Assembly (NCBI RefSeq): GCF_018119395.1
Contig: NZ_JAGPWD010000002.1
Location: 124,001 to 188,000 of the forward strand
Direction: 5' to 3'
Length of the DNA stretch: 64,000 nt
Source of the DNA: Massilia sp. ZL223
GTDB taxonomy: Bacteria; Pseudomonadota; Gammaproteobacteria; Burkholderiales; Burkholderiaceae_D
The stretch's first letter is position 1; the number at the start of each line of letters is the position of its first letter. Positions 1 to 9,202 of the stretch are shown here, in pieces. Below the pieces are notes generated by a model that saw nothing but the letters and a program-made list of their open reading frames with translations, did not search any database and was not told where the DNA came from. Made by a program: the position numbers and the translations under genes.

Positions 1-1
1 C

Positions 2-526
2 CTGTGGATGGGACGCGTGGACCGCGTCTACCACACGCTCAATCCGCTGTTCCAGATCCTGCGGCCGATCTCGCCGATCGCCTGGATTCCGCTGGCCATC
101 CTGTGGTTCGGCGTGGGCGACGTGGCGCCGGTCTTCCTGATCTTCCTGGCGGCCGTGTTCCCGATGATCGTGCAGACCGCGAACGGCGTGCACACCATCG
201 AACAGCGCTACCTGCACGCGGCCATGAACTTCGGGGTCTCGCGCCAGAAGATGTTCCACCAGGTGATCGTGCCGGCGGTCCTGCCGGATATCGTAGTGGG
301 CATGCGCATCGGCCTGGGCGTGGCCTGGCTGGTGGTGGTGGCGGCCGAGATGATCGTGCGGAACTCGGGACTGGGCTACCTGATCATCGACGCGCGCAAT
401 GCCGGCAACCGCTACGACCTGGTGGTGGCGGGCATGGTGATCATCGGCGTCATCGGGCTGCTGCTCGACGCCGTCATGCGCAGGCTGGAAGGACTCAACT
501 CGGTAAGGTGGCGCTATGGCCGTTAA
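2..526 (+). CDS. ABC transporter permease, nitrate/sulfonate/taurine type (5' end missing)
   Basis: The last 174 residues of an inner-membrane permease that enters from the left edge. It has several hydrophobic segments and an EAA-type cytoplasmic loop near residues 75-105 (AAMNFGVSRQKMF, then a Pro/Leu-rich helix), where the ATPase docks. The sequence fits the SsuC/TauC/NrtB group of importers for sulfonates, taurine, nitrate or similar small anions; the substrate cannot be told without the binding protein. Its end overlaps the next gene by 11 bases, which indicates one operon and probable translational coupling. Confidence 0.85.
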   Translation: MWMGRVDRVYHTLNPLFQILRPISPIAWIPLAILWFGVGDVAPVFLIFLAAVFPMIVQTANGVHTIEQRYLHAAMNFGVSRQKMFHQVIVPAVLPDIVVGMRIGLGVAWLVVVAAEMIVRNSGLGYLIIDARNAGNRYDLVVAGMVIIGVIGLLLDAVMRRLEGLNSVRWRYGR

Positions 527-1262
527 GATCGTCATCGACGATATCCGCAAGAGCTTCAACAAGGGCGGCACGACCCTGCCGGTGGTGGGCGGGATCTCGC
601 TCGAGATCGAGGACGGCGAATTCGTCGCCATCGTCGGTCCGTCGGGCTGCGGCAAGTCGACCCTGATGAAAATGATCTCGGGCTTCGAGCAGCCGGACAG
701 CGGCGCAGTGAGGATCGATGGCGAGCGCCTGGTGCGCCCGGGGCCGAAAGGGATCGTGATCTCGCAGCACGGTTCCGTGTTCCCCTGGCTGACGGTGCAG
801 GAGAACCTGACGTTCGGCCTGAACGAAGGCGAGCGCGCCGGGAAGGCGCGGCTGGCCGATCACTATGCCGAGATGGTGGGGCTGAAAGGCTTCGAGAACG
901 CGTACCCGCGTGAGCTCTCGGGCGGCATGTTAAAGCGCGTGGAGATCGCGCGGGCGCTGGTGGTCAAGCCCGAGATCCTCTATATGGACGAACCTTTCTC
1001 GGCGCTCGACGCGCTGATGAACCTGCGCATGCGGAACGAACTGCTGCGCATCCTGCAGGAAGAGCGTCATACCGTGGTCCTGATCACCCATGATGTCGAG
1101 GAAGCGCTTTATCTCGCCGACCGCATCGTGGTGCTGGCGCCGCGGCCGACCAGGGTGCAGGCCAGCTTCGCTGTCACCCAGCCGCACCCGCGCAAGGTGT
1201 CGAGTCCGGAGCTGCAGCAGATGAAGGACGCGATCCTGGGCGAACTTGGGCTGACGGTGTAG
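516..1262 (+). CDS. ABC transporter ATP-binding protein, nitrate/sulfonate/taurine type
   Basis: A 248-residue nucleotide-binding subunit that powers the permease just upstream. Walker A GPSGCGKST lies at residues 41-49, a Q-loop near SQHGSVFPW, the signature motif LSGGM, Walker B ILYMDEP followed by the D-loop SALD, and a switch His in LITHD. The signature reads LSGGMLKR rather than the usual LSGGMRQR of the SsuB/TauB/NrtD group. The ATG overlaps the permease end. It looks like the last gene of its operon, because the following bases are unlike the operon in composition. Confidence 0.88.
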   Translation: MAVKIVIDDIRKSFNKGGTTLPVVGGISLEIEDGEFVAIVGPSGCGKSTLMKMISGFEQPDSGAVRIDGERLVRPGPKGIVISQHGSVFPWLTVQENLTFGLNEGERAGKARLADHYAEMVGLKGFENAYPRELSGGMLKRVEIARALVVKPEILYMDEPFSALDALMNLRMRNELLRILQEERHTVVLITHDVEEALYLADRIVVLAPRPTRVQASFAVTQPHPRKVSSPELQQMKDAILGELGLTV

Positions 1263-1298
1263 TTAATCTGCGTCCCGTATAAGGAGAATTTCGACTAG

Positions 1299-1412
1299 TT
1301 GGCGGGGCTGCTGAACGAGCGCCCACGGAAGACGCCGACTACAAAACGTCAGCACAGCGGCTTAGCGAAGCTATCGTTCACGGAACGGCTGAGATCGACA
1401 GAAGCGGACTAG
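1299..1412 (+). pseudogene. possible transposase C-terminal remnant
   Basis: A 37-codon open stretch just after the ABC operon contains LNERPRKT, which resembles the LNxRPRKTL motif near the C-terminus of IS30-family transposases. After this motif the resemblance is lost. No inverted repeats or other transposase parts are visible. It is therefore at best a scrap of an old insertion, and may be chance similarity. Confidence 0.25.
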
Positions 1413-1439
1413 TCTCTCCAGCCAATAACTGTAAAAAAC

Positions 1440-1781
1440 ATGGAAATAATTTCGACTTCGCCAAGCCAGCGTTTTCAGTTGCGGGTTGACATATGGGAAG
1501 CTAGAAATTCATTATGGGTTTACAGCCCGAGCATTTGGGATCTAGAACGAGAGTGTCGGTTGCTTTCATTCGACGACGAATCTTGGTCAGTTGATTCGAG
1601 CGATTGGCTCAGCGAGGCAACTGTTCGCTTATCTCTACGCAAATTTCCCGGAAACCATCGTCCGGAACAGTTGAGTGTAGAGATAGACTGCGTGGCTTTA
1701 ACTGCAGTAGTGCTTCCTTCAGCAAGGTTTTCCCTTGTAGACCTTGAAGCAGGCCTCAACCATGCGCTTACTTGGGTTTGA
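1440..1781 (+). CDS. hypothetical small orphan protein, immunity-like
   Basis: A 113-residue protein with no signal peptide or membrane segment, rich in Trp and acidic residues (WEARNSLWVYSPSIWDL early, LSLRKFPGNH in the middle). Base composition is clearly lower in GC than the neighbours, and a possible transposase scrap lies just upstream, so recent acquisition is plausible. Similar small proteins with a WEAR...SLW start occur as conserved hypotheticals in many bacteria. The feel is that of an orphan immunity protein, but no toxin is next to it, so that role is a guess. The start has no convincing ribosome binding site. Confidence 0.55.
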   Translation: MEIISTSPSQRFQLRVDIWEARNSLWVYSPSIWDLERECRLLSFDDESWSVDSSDWLSEATVRLSLRKFPGNHRPEQLSVEIDCVALTAVVLPSARFSLVDLEAGLNHALTWV

Positions 1782-1882
1782 GGACAACTCTGAGGATTCA
1801 ACCAATGTGTTGCGAGCACCGATTGAATGCACAGGCGATAGCAGACGTACCGACAATGCGTGGTGAGGTTTTGTTCGTCGCC

Positions 1883-2362
1883 CTATAGTCCAAGCTCACT
1901 TAGCCCAAGATGCCCGTCAGGCCGACGGCCCAGCGGCCAGTGGAACTTGCGCTCCGATTCCTTGATCGGCAGATCGTTGATGCAGGCAAACCGCCGCTGC
2001 ATCAGGCCTTGTTCGTCGAACTCCCAGTTCTCGTTGCCGTAGGAACGGAACCAGTTGCCCGAATCATCGTGCCATTCGTAGGCATAGTGCACGGCGATGC
2101 GGTTGCCTTCGTAGGCCCACAACTCCTTGATCAGCCGGTAGTCGAGCTCCTTCGCCCATTTGCGGCTCAGGAATTGCACGATCTCGGCACGCCCCGTCGC
2201 GAATTCGGCGCGGTTGCGCCAGCGGCTGTCCGGCGTGTAGGCCAGGCTGACGCGCTCGGGATCGCGCGAGTTCCAGCCGTCTTCGGCCAGGCGGACCTTC
2301 TCGATGGCGCTCTCGCGGGTGAAGGGCGGAAATGGTGGGCGGGCTTGGATGCTGTCGTTCAT
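1883..2362 (-). CDS. NTF2/SnoaL-fold protein, DUF1348 family
   Basis: A 159-residue soluble protein with the compact alpha+beta pattern of the NTF2/SnoaL fold: an N-terminal helix around [17 protein letters not shown], then [10 protein letters not shown], and a conserved Trp-rich strand pair ([22 protein letters not shown]). This matches the DUF1348 family, whose chemistry is unknown; NTF2-like folds often bind or transform small hydrophobic molecules. It starts 17 bases after the stop of the PNPOx-reductase fusion gene and is the third gene of that operon. The longer frame running upstream overlaps the fusion gene and was not used. Confidence 0.8.
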   Translation of the reverse strand: MNDSIQARPPFPPFTRESAIEKVRLAEDGWNSRDPERVSLAYTPDSRWRNRAEFATGRAEIVQFLSRKWAKELDYRLIKELWAYEGNRIAVHYAYEWHDDSGNWFRSYGNENWEFDEQGLMQRRFACINDLPIKESERKFHWPLGRRPDGHLGLSELGL

Positions 2363-2379
2363 GGTGGATTCCTTCACTA

Positions 2380-3918
2380 TCAAAGATCGAGGACAAGGCG
2401 TTCGCTGCGGGCGCGCGAGACGCAGGGGCACATCAGGCCGGCCAGTTCGCGCTCGCTGCGGGTGAGGACAGCATCGCGGTGCTCCGGCACACCTTCCAGC
2501 ACTTTCACTGCGCAGGCGCCGCAGTTGCCGAGGCGGCAGTCGGAAGGCGCATCGATACCGGCAGCGCGGATGGCGTCGAGCAGGCTTTGGGCGGGCGGCA
2601 CCTGTACCGTCACGCCAGAGCGGCGCAGCACCAGTTCGACGGCCTGGCCCCCTGCCGGGGCATCGAAGCGTTCGAAACGCAGGCGGGCGGGATCGATGCC
2701 GGAAGCCTGCACCGCCGCGAGCAGCCGTTCCGGGCCGCAAACGTAGAACACGGCATCTGGCGGCGCATCGGCCACGATGCGCTTCAGCTCCAGCCGCTCG
2801 CCATCGGCATAGATGCGTGCGCCGGGCGGCAGCTCGCCACGGTAAGCCAGCTGCGCACGGGTGCGGCCCGCATAGTGCAGCTGCCAGGGCGTGCCGCGCG
2901 CGGCCAGCGCTTCGCACATCGGCAGCAGCGGCGTGATGCCGATGCCGCCGGCGATCAGCACCGCCGGCCGCGCGTCCGTGTGCAGGACGAAGTCGTTGCG
3001 GGGCAGGGCGCAATGCAGCACCGTGCCCAATTGATAATTGCGCTGCACGGCGGCCGACCCGCCGTCCTCGTCCCGGCGCAGCACGGCGACTTCCCAGTCC
3101 TTGCCGGCACGGGCTGCCGAGACGATGGAGTAGTGGCGCACTCCCTCGCGGCCATCCTGCAGACGCACCGGCAGCGCCAGGTGGGCGCCGGGCGCGACTT
3201 CCGGCAGTGGAGCGCCGTCGGCGCTCGCCAAGCTGTAGGCGCGCACCAGCGGCGTGAGCTGGCGCATGCCGCTCACCACCAGCGATAAGGGCCCGCTGCC
3301 CAGGCTTGCCGGCGCGTCGGGCGCCAGCTTGAGCAGCTTGCCCAGCATGGCTCGGCCCGCCGGCTCGGCCGCCATCTCCACCAGCTCCTCTTCCGAGAAG
3401 CGCTGCACGATGTGCTGCGGGCAGTTGAAGTCGAAGGCTTCGACCGTGATCACGTAGGCGCGCTCGATGCGGGCGCGGTAGGCCGGCACTTCCAGCTTCG
3501 CCACCAGTTCCGGCTCGTCGCGCTCGTGCACGATGCGGGCGCGGCCCCAGATCTTGAGCCGGCCGCGGGTGGCGAAGTCCATCAGGATCAGCATCACGCG
3601 CGCGTCGTGTTCCAGGTTCCCGGCCGAGATGTACTGGCGGTTGCCGGCAAAGTCGGCGAAGCCGATGGTGCGCTCGTCCAGCACCTTGAGGAAGCCGCGC
3701 GGACCGCCGCGGTGCTGGACGTAGGGCCAGCCGTTCTCGCCGCTGCTGGCCATGAAGAAGGTCTCGACGCGTTCGATGAAGGCGGCGTCGCGCTCGCTGA
3801 CGCGGTCGCGCGTACTCGGGTCGATATCGAAGCCGGCGTTGGCGGCCCGGCTGCCGTAGCGTTCCTGCGCCCGGCGCACCGAGGGCGTGTAGGCGATGCT
3901 GGAGAATGCGCGTGCCAT
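2380..3918 (-). CDS. PNPOx-like / FAD-NAD reductase / [2Fe-2S] ferredoxin fusion protein
   Basis: A 512-residue cytoplasmic redox protein built from three modules. Residues about 40-175 resemble pyridoxamine-phosphate-oxidase-type flavin domains. Residues about 215-415 form a ferredoxin-NAD(P)+ reductase, with HYSIVSA for FAD binding, the glycine-rich GGIGITP and the CGPE motif for the nicotinamide side. Residues about 425-512 form a plant-type ferredoxin with C-x4-C-x2-C (CRLGNCGAC) and a distal Cys in MCPC. Electrons would flow from NAD(P)H through FAD to the iron-sulfur centre. It sits between the AhpD-like and NTF2-like genes in one operon divergent from a LysR gene. The physiological acceptor is unknown. 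Confidence 0.85.
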   Translation of the reverse strand: MARAFSSIAYTPSVRRAQERYGSRAANAGFDIDPSTRDRVSERDAAFIERVETFFMASSGENGWPYVQHRGGPRGFLKVLDERTIGFADFAGNRQYISAGNLEHDARVMLILMDFATRGRLKIWGRARIVHERDEPELVAKLEVPAYRARIERAYVITVEAFDFNCPQHIVQRFSEEELVEMAAEPAGRAMLGKLLKLAPDAPASLGSGPLSLVVSGMRQLTPLVRAYSLASADGAPLPEVAPGAHLALPVRLQDGREGVRHYSIVSAARAGKDWEVAVLRRDEDGGSAAVQRNYQLGTVLHCALPRNDFVLHTDARPAVLIAGGIGITPLLPMCEALAARGTPWQLHYAGRTRAQLAYRGELPPGARIYADGERLELKRIVADAPPDAVFYVCGPERLLAAVQASGIDPARLRFERFDAPAGGQAVELVLRRSGVTVQVPPAQSLLDAIRAAGIDAPSDCRLGNCGACAVKVLEGVPEHRDAVLTRSERELAGLMCPCVSRARSERLVLDL

Positions 3919-3943
3919 GGCCGGCTCCTTCGTGCGTGATTGG

Positions 3944-4489
3944 TCAGGCGGCGCGTTGCAGCGCCACTTTCGGGAAGTCGATCTCGACGCGGCTGGCCTT
4001 GCCCAAAATATTGGTCAGGATGTTCATGCCCACGTGGGTGATCACCTCGACGATGTCGGCATCGCTGTAGCCGGCCTCGCGCATCTCGACCAGTTCGGCC
4101 GTGGTGACCTCGCCCTTGTGCTCGGCCAGCGAGCGTGCGAAGCGCACCGCCACTGCGGCCTTGGCGTCCTGGCTGGAGCCGGCGCGGTTGGCCAGGATCT
4201 CGTCGCCGTTCAGGCCCGCCTGGCCGCCGATGGCGCTGTGGGCCGACAGGCAGTATTCGCAGGAGTTCTGCTCGGCCAGGGCGAGGGCGATCCGCTCGCG
4301 GGTCTGCAGGCTCAGGCTTCCTGCGCCGGCGATGCCGTGCAGGCCCAGGAAGGCCTTCAGCGCGGCGGGCGAGTTGGCCAGCACCTTCAGGAAGTTGGGC
4401 ACCATGCCCAGCTGGCCGTGGATGGCGTCCAGCAGGGCGCGCTGTTCTGCGCTGGCGGATTCATTGGTGACGACGGTGATGCGGCTCAT
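3944..4489 (-). CDS. AhpD-like / carboxymuconolactone decarboxylase family peroxidase
   Basis: A 181-residue all-helical protein of the AhpD/CMD family. The catalytic signature E-x-x-S-C-E-Y-C-x3-H (NSCEYCLSAH) near residues 75-90 gives the resolving cysteine pair and proton-relay His used by AhpD-like peroxidases. The start at 4489 is preceded by AAGGAGAAC, a good ribosome binding site; the in-frame extension upstream has none and crosses the promoter region. It is the first gene of an operon with the reductase fusion (gap 25 bases) and the NTF2-like gene. A reductase and a thiol peroxidase together suggest detoxification of peroxides or reactive electrophiles. Confidence 0.85.
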   Translation of the reverse strand: MSRITVVTNESASAEQRALLDAIHGQLGMVPNFLKVLANSPAALKAFLGLHGIAGAGSLSLQTRERIALALAEQNSCEYCLSAHSAIGGQAGLNGDEILANRAGSSQDAKAAVAVRFARSLAEHKGEVTTAELVEMREAGYSDADIVEVITHVGMNILTNILGKASRVEIDFPKVALQRAA

Positions 4490-4601
4490 GCTGTTCTCCT
4501 TGATTGGTGAGTCTTTCCGCAAGGAGAATCTTGCGCTCTTTACCGCAGCAAAAGAATATCCGTAGAATGAACAACACTCTTTCATCTATCGGAATAATGG
4601 A

Positions 4602-5501
4602 ATGGACCGCCTGCACCTGATGAGCGTTTTCGTCGCCGTCGCCGAGAGCGAAAGCTTTTCCGCCGCCGCGCGCCGCCTGGGCATGTCGGCGCCGGCGGTG
4701 ACGCGCGCCGTCTCCGCGCTCGAGCAGCGCCTGGGCGTACGCCTGCTGACCCGCACCACGCGCTTCGTGCGCGCCACCGAGGCCGGTTTGCGCTACCTGG
4801 AGGATGCGCGCCGCATCCTCGCCGAGGTCGACGAAGCGGACGAAGCGGCGGGCGGCGTCAACGCCACCCCGCGCGGACGCCTGGCGATCACCGCGCCGGT
4901 GCTGTTCGGCCGCATGTACGTGGCGCCGGTGGTGGTCGACTACCTGCGGCGCTATCCCGACGTGACGGTGTCGGCCCTGTTCCTGGACCGCGTGGTGCAC
5001 CTGGTGGAAGAGGGACTGGACGCCGGCATCCGTATCGGCCACCTGCCGGATTCCAGCCTGCAGGCGATCCGCGTGGGACAGGTGCGCAGCGTGCTGTGTG
5101 CCTCGCCGGCCTACCTGAAGGAGAGGGGATTGCCGCATTCGCCGGAGGACTTGCGCGAGCACGTGCTGATCGCCGCCAGCGGCCTGTCGCCAACCTCGGA
5201 ATGGAAGTTCGTGCGCGACGGCGAAGCATTCAGCCTGAAGATCAGCCCGCGCCTGACGGTCACCACCAACGATGCGGCGATCGAGGCGGCGCTGCGCGGC
5301 TTCGGTATCGCGCGCCTGCTGTCCTACCAGGTCGCGTCCCAGCTGGCGGCGGGGGAGATGCAGATCGTGCTGGGCGACTACGAGGCGCCGCCCTTGCCCA
5401 TCCACGTGATCCACCGCGAGGGCAGGCACTCGGCCGCCAAGGTGCGCAGCTTCGTCGACATGGTGGTCGAGCGGCTGCGCGCCGACGGCTCGCTCAACTG
5501 A
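4602..5501 (+). CDS. LysR-family transcriptional regulator
   Basis: A 299-residue LysR regulator: N-terminal winged helix-turn-helix at residues 1-60 (SFSAAARRLGMSAPAVTRAVSALE), then a two-lobed periplasmic-binding-like effector domain ending in the usual FVDMVVERL helix. It is divergent from the AhpD/reductase operon with 112 bases between starts, the classic layout in which the LysR protein controls the facing operon. The effector is unknown; an oxidant or an electrophilic small molecule would fit the target genes. Confidence 0.88.
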   Translation: MDRLHLMSVFVAVAESESFSAAARRLGMSAPAVTRAVSALEQRLGVRLLTRTTRFVRATEAGLRYLEDARRILAEVDEADEAAGGVNATPRGRLAITAPVLFGRMYVAPVVVDYLRRYPDVTVSALFLDRVVHLVEEGLDAGIRIGHLPDSSLQAIRVGQVRSVLCASPAYLKERGLPHSPEDLREHVLIAASGLSPTSEWKFVRDGEAFSLKISPRLTVTTNDAAIEAALRGFGIARLLSYQVASQLAAGEMQIVLGDYEAPPLPIHVIHREGRHSAAKVRSFVDMVVERLRADGSLN

Positions 5502-5502
5502 G

Positions 5503-6042
5503 TCAGTCGGACTCGCCCTCTGCCTTGGGAGGATAGGTGATCCGCGTACCCTCCACGTGGGCGAAGGGCGTGAGCTTGTGCGGTCGGCGCGCCTGTTTGC
5601 CCAGGATGTGCTCGACCTGCACCTGGCGCACCGTCAGCGCATCGGCCACCATCGAGCGGTGGCAGCGCCAGGGCACGGCTTCGGCGCACATGAGGGCGCA
5701 GCGCTCGTCCTTGGCCAGCTGCGCCACCACGTCCACGTTCTCCGCGAATTCCTCGCTCTGCATGTAGTCGGCGTAGCCGCGGAAGGATTCGTTGCGCCAG
5801 CCGGCGTTGGGAGAATCCTTGCGCGGACGGCGCAGGCCGCCCAGGCCGGCCAGGTAGCGGTAGCCGATGCCGGCCCGCGCCAGCGATGCCGGCAGGCTGT
5901 CCTGGCCGAACTGCGGATTGCGGCGCGACTTGGGCACGGTGCGGATGTCGAGCACGCACCCGACGCCATGGGTCTGCAGCAGCTCGATGAATTCCTCGAT
6001 CGAGCGGTTGGAGTGGCCGATGGTGCAGACCACTTCCGTCAT
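5503..6042 (-). CDS. DUF488 family protein
   Basis: A 179-residue soluble protein with the DUF488 hallmarks: an N-terminal TIGHSNRSIEEF, DIRTVPKSRRNPQF, and a C-terminal CAEAVPWRCHRSMVADAL with two cysteines and a His close together. The family's function is not established. Its ATG overlaps the stop of the histidine kinase by four bases (ATGA), so the two are translationally coupled. It is convergent with the LysR gene, with only one base between their ends. Confidence 0.85.
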   Translation of the reverse strand: MTEVVCTIGHSNRSIEEFIELLQTHGVGCVLDIRTVPKSRRNPQFGQDSLPASLARAGIGYRYLAGLGGLRRPRKDSPNAGWRNESFRGYADYMQSEEFAENVDVVAQLAKDERCALMCAEAVPWRCHRSMVADALTVRQVQVEHILGKQARRPHKLTPFAHVEGTRITYPPKAEGESD

Positions 6043-8993
6043 GGCGTCTCGCGCAGCAGCGGCAGGGTCATCACGAAGCTGCTGCCCGTGCCGGGGCCCT
6101 CGCTGTGCGCGCTGATGGTCCCGTCGTGCAGCTCCACGATGCTCTTGACCAGCGCGAGCCCCAGTCCCAGCCCGCCTTCGGCCCGGTCGGGCGTGCGTTC
6201 GGCCTGCGCGAACAGTTCGAACACGCGCGGCAGCAAGTTCTCGTCCATGCCCTGGCCATTGTCCGCCACGGCGATGCGCACGCTGCCTGCATCCGCTTCC
6301 GCCGTCAGCCGGATCGTGCCGCCCGGCGGCGTGTACTTGGCGGAGTTGTTCAGCAGGTTGGCCACCACCTGCACCAGGCGCGTGCGGTCGCCCAGCACCA
6401 GCGCGCCGCGCGCCGGCATGCTGGTGTGCAGCGTATGCTTCCTGGAATCGATCAGGGGGCGGGTCGGCTCGATGGCGCTGTCGAGCACCGAGCCGACGTC
6501 CACTTCTTCCTTGTTGACCGAGGCCAGGCCGCGGGTCACGCGCGACACATCCATGATGTCGTTGACCAGGTCGCGCATGTGCTTGACCTGGCGGTCGATG
6601 ATCTCGCTCGAGCGACGGATGTTGTCCGGGTTCTGGGCGCCCAGCTTGAGCAGCTGCGCCGCGGTGCTGATCGGGGCGAGCGGATTACGCAGCTCGTGCG
6701 CGAGCAGCGCCAGGAAATCGTCCTTCCTGCGGTCGGCGTTCTTCAGCGCTTCCTCGGCTTCGCGCTGCACGGTGACGTCGGTGTTGGTGCCCAGCCAGCG
6801 CAGGATGTGCCCCTCGTGGTCGCGCACCGGCACCGCGCGCGACAGGAACCAGCGGTATTCGCCGTTCGCGCCACGCAGGGGGAAGGTGTCTTCCCACACG
6901 CGCTGTTCGACCACGATGGCCTGGTGATAGTGCGCCTTGACCCGCTCGACATGGTCGGGATGATGCACGCTTTCCCAGCCATAGCCTTGCACCTGCTCGA
7001 GCGTGGTGCCGGTGTAGTCGAACCAGCTTCTGTTGTACCAGTAGATGTTGCCGTCGGGGCCGGCCATCCAGGCCAGCTGCGGGATGTTGTCGGCCAGGGT
7101 GCGGAAGGTCTGCTCGCTGGCTTCGAGCGCGCGCTGCGCCTTCTTCAATTCGCTGATGTCGAGGATGTAGGCGATGCCCTCCGAATACGTGCCCTGGAAG
7201 CTGGTGGCGCCGATGAAGACCGGCACGCGGCTGCCGTCGCGGCGGAAGTACTCCTTCTCGAAGGGCTGCATGATGCCGGTCAGCTTCAGGCTCTCCAGGG
7301 CCGCCCAGTCGAGCGGCAGCCACTCCGGCGGCGTCGCGTCGCGCCACGACAGCCCGTGCGCGTCGAAATCCTCGCGCGTCAGGCCCACCATCTTCAGGAA
7401 GGCGTCGTTGGCCTTGATCAGCGTGCCGTCGTGGCGGAATTCGATGATGCCGATCAGGTCCGAATCGACGATGGTGCGGAAGCGCGATTCGCTGAGCCGG
7501 CGCGCTTCTTCCGCCGCCACCTGCTGCGTGATGTCGACCACGGCGCCGGACATCGAGACCGGCCTGGCGCCCGCATCCAGCTGTACCGTCGCGCGCCCCT
7601 GGATGTGCCGCACCATGCCGTCGGGACGCAGCACCCGGAACACCTGCAGGTAGGGTTCGCCGGTCGCGATCGAGCTGGAGATGGTGGCCTTGACGGCGGC
7701 GCTGTCGTCCGGATGGAGCGAGGCCAGCATCCGCACGAAGGGCTGCGTCTCCTCGTCCGGCAGGACCAGCATGCTCGTGAAGTTGCGGTCGCCCCTGATC
7801 GTGCCGGCCGCGATATCCCAGCGCCAGGTGCCGATCTGCGCCGCCTCCAGCGCGACCGTCAGGCGCGACTGGGTGTCCTGCAGGGCGGCCTTGATGGTCA
7901 CCTGCTCGTGGATATCGGTGCAGGTGCCCATCCAGCGGATGATGGCGCCGGTATGGTCGCGCAGCGGCAGGGCGCGTCCCAGGTTCCAGCGGTATTCGCC
8001 GGGATGGTGGCGCATCCGGTATTCGATCTCGTAAGGCTCGCCGGTGTCCAGGCTGTAGCGCCAGCGGCGCATGGTGCGCTCGATGTCATCGGGGTGGTAC
8101 AGCCCGATCCACGCGTTGCCGTCGCCCGAGCCTGCCGACCAGCCGGTGTATTCGTACCAGCGCTCGTTGAAGTAGTCGTGATAGCCGTTCGGCAGGGTCG
8201 ACCACACGATCTGCGGCATGGCCTTCGTGATGGTCCTGAAACTGGCTTCGCTTTCGGCGAGCGCCCGCTCCGCGCGCTTGCGTTCCGTGATGTCGCGGTA
8301 GAACACGGCGAGCTTGTCCTGGAAGGGATAGGCCCGCGCTTCCACCCAGATGTCCTGCCCCAGGTGGGGATAGACCTGCTCGATGCGGACGTGGGCGCGT
8401 TCCGTCATGGCCTTGCGGTAGGCGGCGCCGATCTGCAGGTCTTCCGACCCGGGCCACACCTCCCAATGGGTGCGGCCGAGGATCTGTTCGCGCGGCCGGC
8501 CGTCGATGCGCAGCGCCTCGGCGTTGATCTGCAGGATGCGGAACTGCTCGTCGAGCAGGATGAAGCCCTCGTCGACGGTTTGCAGGACCATCTCGCCGAC
8601 CTGGTCCGCACTGGCGTCGCGCACCAGCGCCAGCAGCGCGGCACTGCCCCCCGCATCCACCTGCCGCATGGACACCGCGCACCAGACCAGCTGCTGGTCG
8701 GCGCGCAGGAAACGCATGCCGAACGAACAGGCGCGCAGTTGTCCGGCCAGCACCGCATCCATCGCATCGCCCCCGGCCAGCGTCGCCTCGCCGAGCTGGG
8801 CGAGCGGGAGCCCCTGAAGCTGGGGCGCGGCATGGCCGAGCAGCTCGGCAAACAGGTCGTTTGCAGCGGTCAGCTCGCGCTGGGCGGAACAGATGAAGGC
8901 GGCGGCGGGGAGGGCATCGAGCAGGGAGGCTTCTCCCATCGACACGTCTTCCACCCTGGCTTGCCGCGGTGTCGAAAGTTCTCGTGCGCTCAC
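6039..8993 (-). CDS. six-PAS sensor histidine kinase
   Basis: A 984-residue cytosolic kinase without membrane segments. About six PAS domains can be counted at roughly 25-130, 135-245, 250-370, 380-500, 505-625 and 630-750; several end in the DITERKRAE or DISELKKAQ linker that marks a PAC motif. The kinase core follows: H-box LLAHELRNPLAP near 765-780, N-box LLNNSAKYT, G1 VADNGQGM, and G2 GLGLGLAL. It ends straight after the ATPase domain with no receiver domain, so a partner regulator must be elsewhere. Multiple PAS units point to redox, oxygen or small-ligand sensing. It is coupled to the DUF488 gene. Confidence 0.88.
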   Translation of the reverse strand: MSARELSTPRQARVEDVSMGEASLLDALPAAAFICSAQRELTAANDLFAELLGHAAPQLQGLPLAQLGEATLAGGDAMDAVLAGQLRACSFGMRFLRADQQLVWCAVSMRQVDAGGSAALLALVRDASADQVGEMVLQTVDEGFILLDEQFRILQINAEALRIDGRPREQILGRTHWEVWPGSEDLQIGAAYRKAMTERAHVRIEQVYPHLGQDIWVEARAYPFQDKLAVFYRDITERKRAERALAESEASFRTITKAMPQIVWSTLPNGYHDYFNERWYEYTGWSAGSGDGNAWIGLYHPDDIERTMRRWRYSLDTGEPYEIEYRMRHHPGEYRWNLGRALPLRDHTGAIIRWMGTCTDIHEQVTIKAALQDTQSRLTVALEAAQIGTWRWDIAAGTIRGDRNFTSMLVLPDEETQPFVRMLASLHPDDSAAVKATISSSIATGEPYLQVFRVLRPDGMVRHIQGRATVQLDAGARPVSMSGAVVDITQQVAAEEARRLSESRFRTIVDSDLIGIIEFRHDGTLIKANDAFLKMVGLTREDFDAHGLSWRDATPPEWLPLDWAALESLKLTGIMQPFEKEYFRRDGSRVPVFIGATSFQGTYSEGIAYILDISELKKAQRALEASEQTFRTLADNIPQLAWMAGPDGNIYWYNRSWFDYTGTTLEQVQGYGWESVHHPDHVERVKAHYHQAIVVEQRVWEDTFPLRGANGEYRWFLSRAVPVRDHEGHILRWLGTNTDVTVQREAEEALKNADRRKDDFLALLAHELRNPLAPISTAAQLLKLGAQNPDNIRRSSEIIDRQVKHMRDLVNDIMDVSRVTRGLASVNKEEVDVGSVLDSAIEPTRPLIDSRKHTLHTSMPARGALVLGDRTRLVQVVANLLNNSAKYTPPGGTIRLTAEADAGSVRIAVADNGQGMDENLLPRVFELFAQAERTPDRAEGGLGLGLALVKSIVELHDGTISAHSEGPGTGSSFVMTLPLLRETP

Positions 8994-9061
8994 GGTTCAT
9001 GTCCGGATGGGGAGTGCCGACTCTAGCACTGCAGACGTTTTCATGGCGCTCGGCGAGGCAG

Positions 9062-9091
9062 CCAAAAAAAAAGCCCGCATTGCGCGGGCTT
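9062..9091 (-). terminator. rho-independent terminator of metE
   Basis: A perfect 8-bp stem (AAGCCCGC/GCGGGCTT) with a 5-base loop, followed on the minus strand by a run of T (the A-run at 9064-9072). It lies about 110 bases after the metE stop and points the right way to end its transcript. The stretch 9092-9202 shows no other signal. Confidence 0.85.
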
Positions 9092-9202
9092 GAAGACTAT
9101 TTTCTTGGAGGAGAAATAGTGGAGACAGGTGCAGTATGCTGCGTCGCAAAATATAAATCCAATGATATGTTGTGATGTCCTAAATTAGTTTTTGATATAT
9201 CT

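Noticed and set aside
6105-9026. A 973-codon plus-strand frame opposite the PAS kinase
   Set aside because: The kinase on the minus strand has all motifs; the opposite frame shows none.
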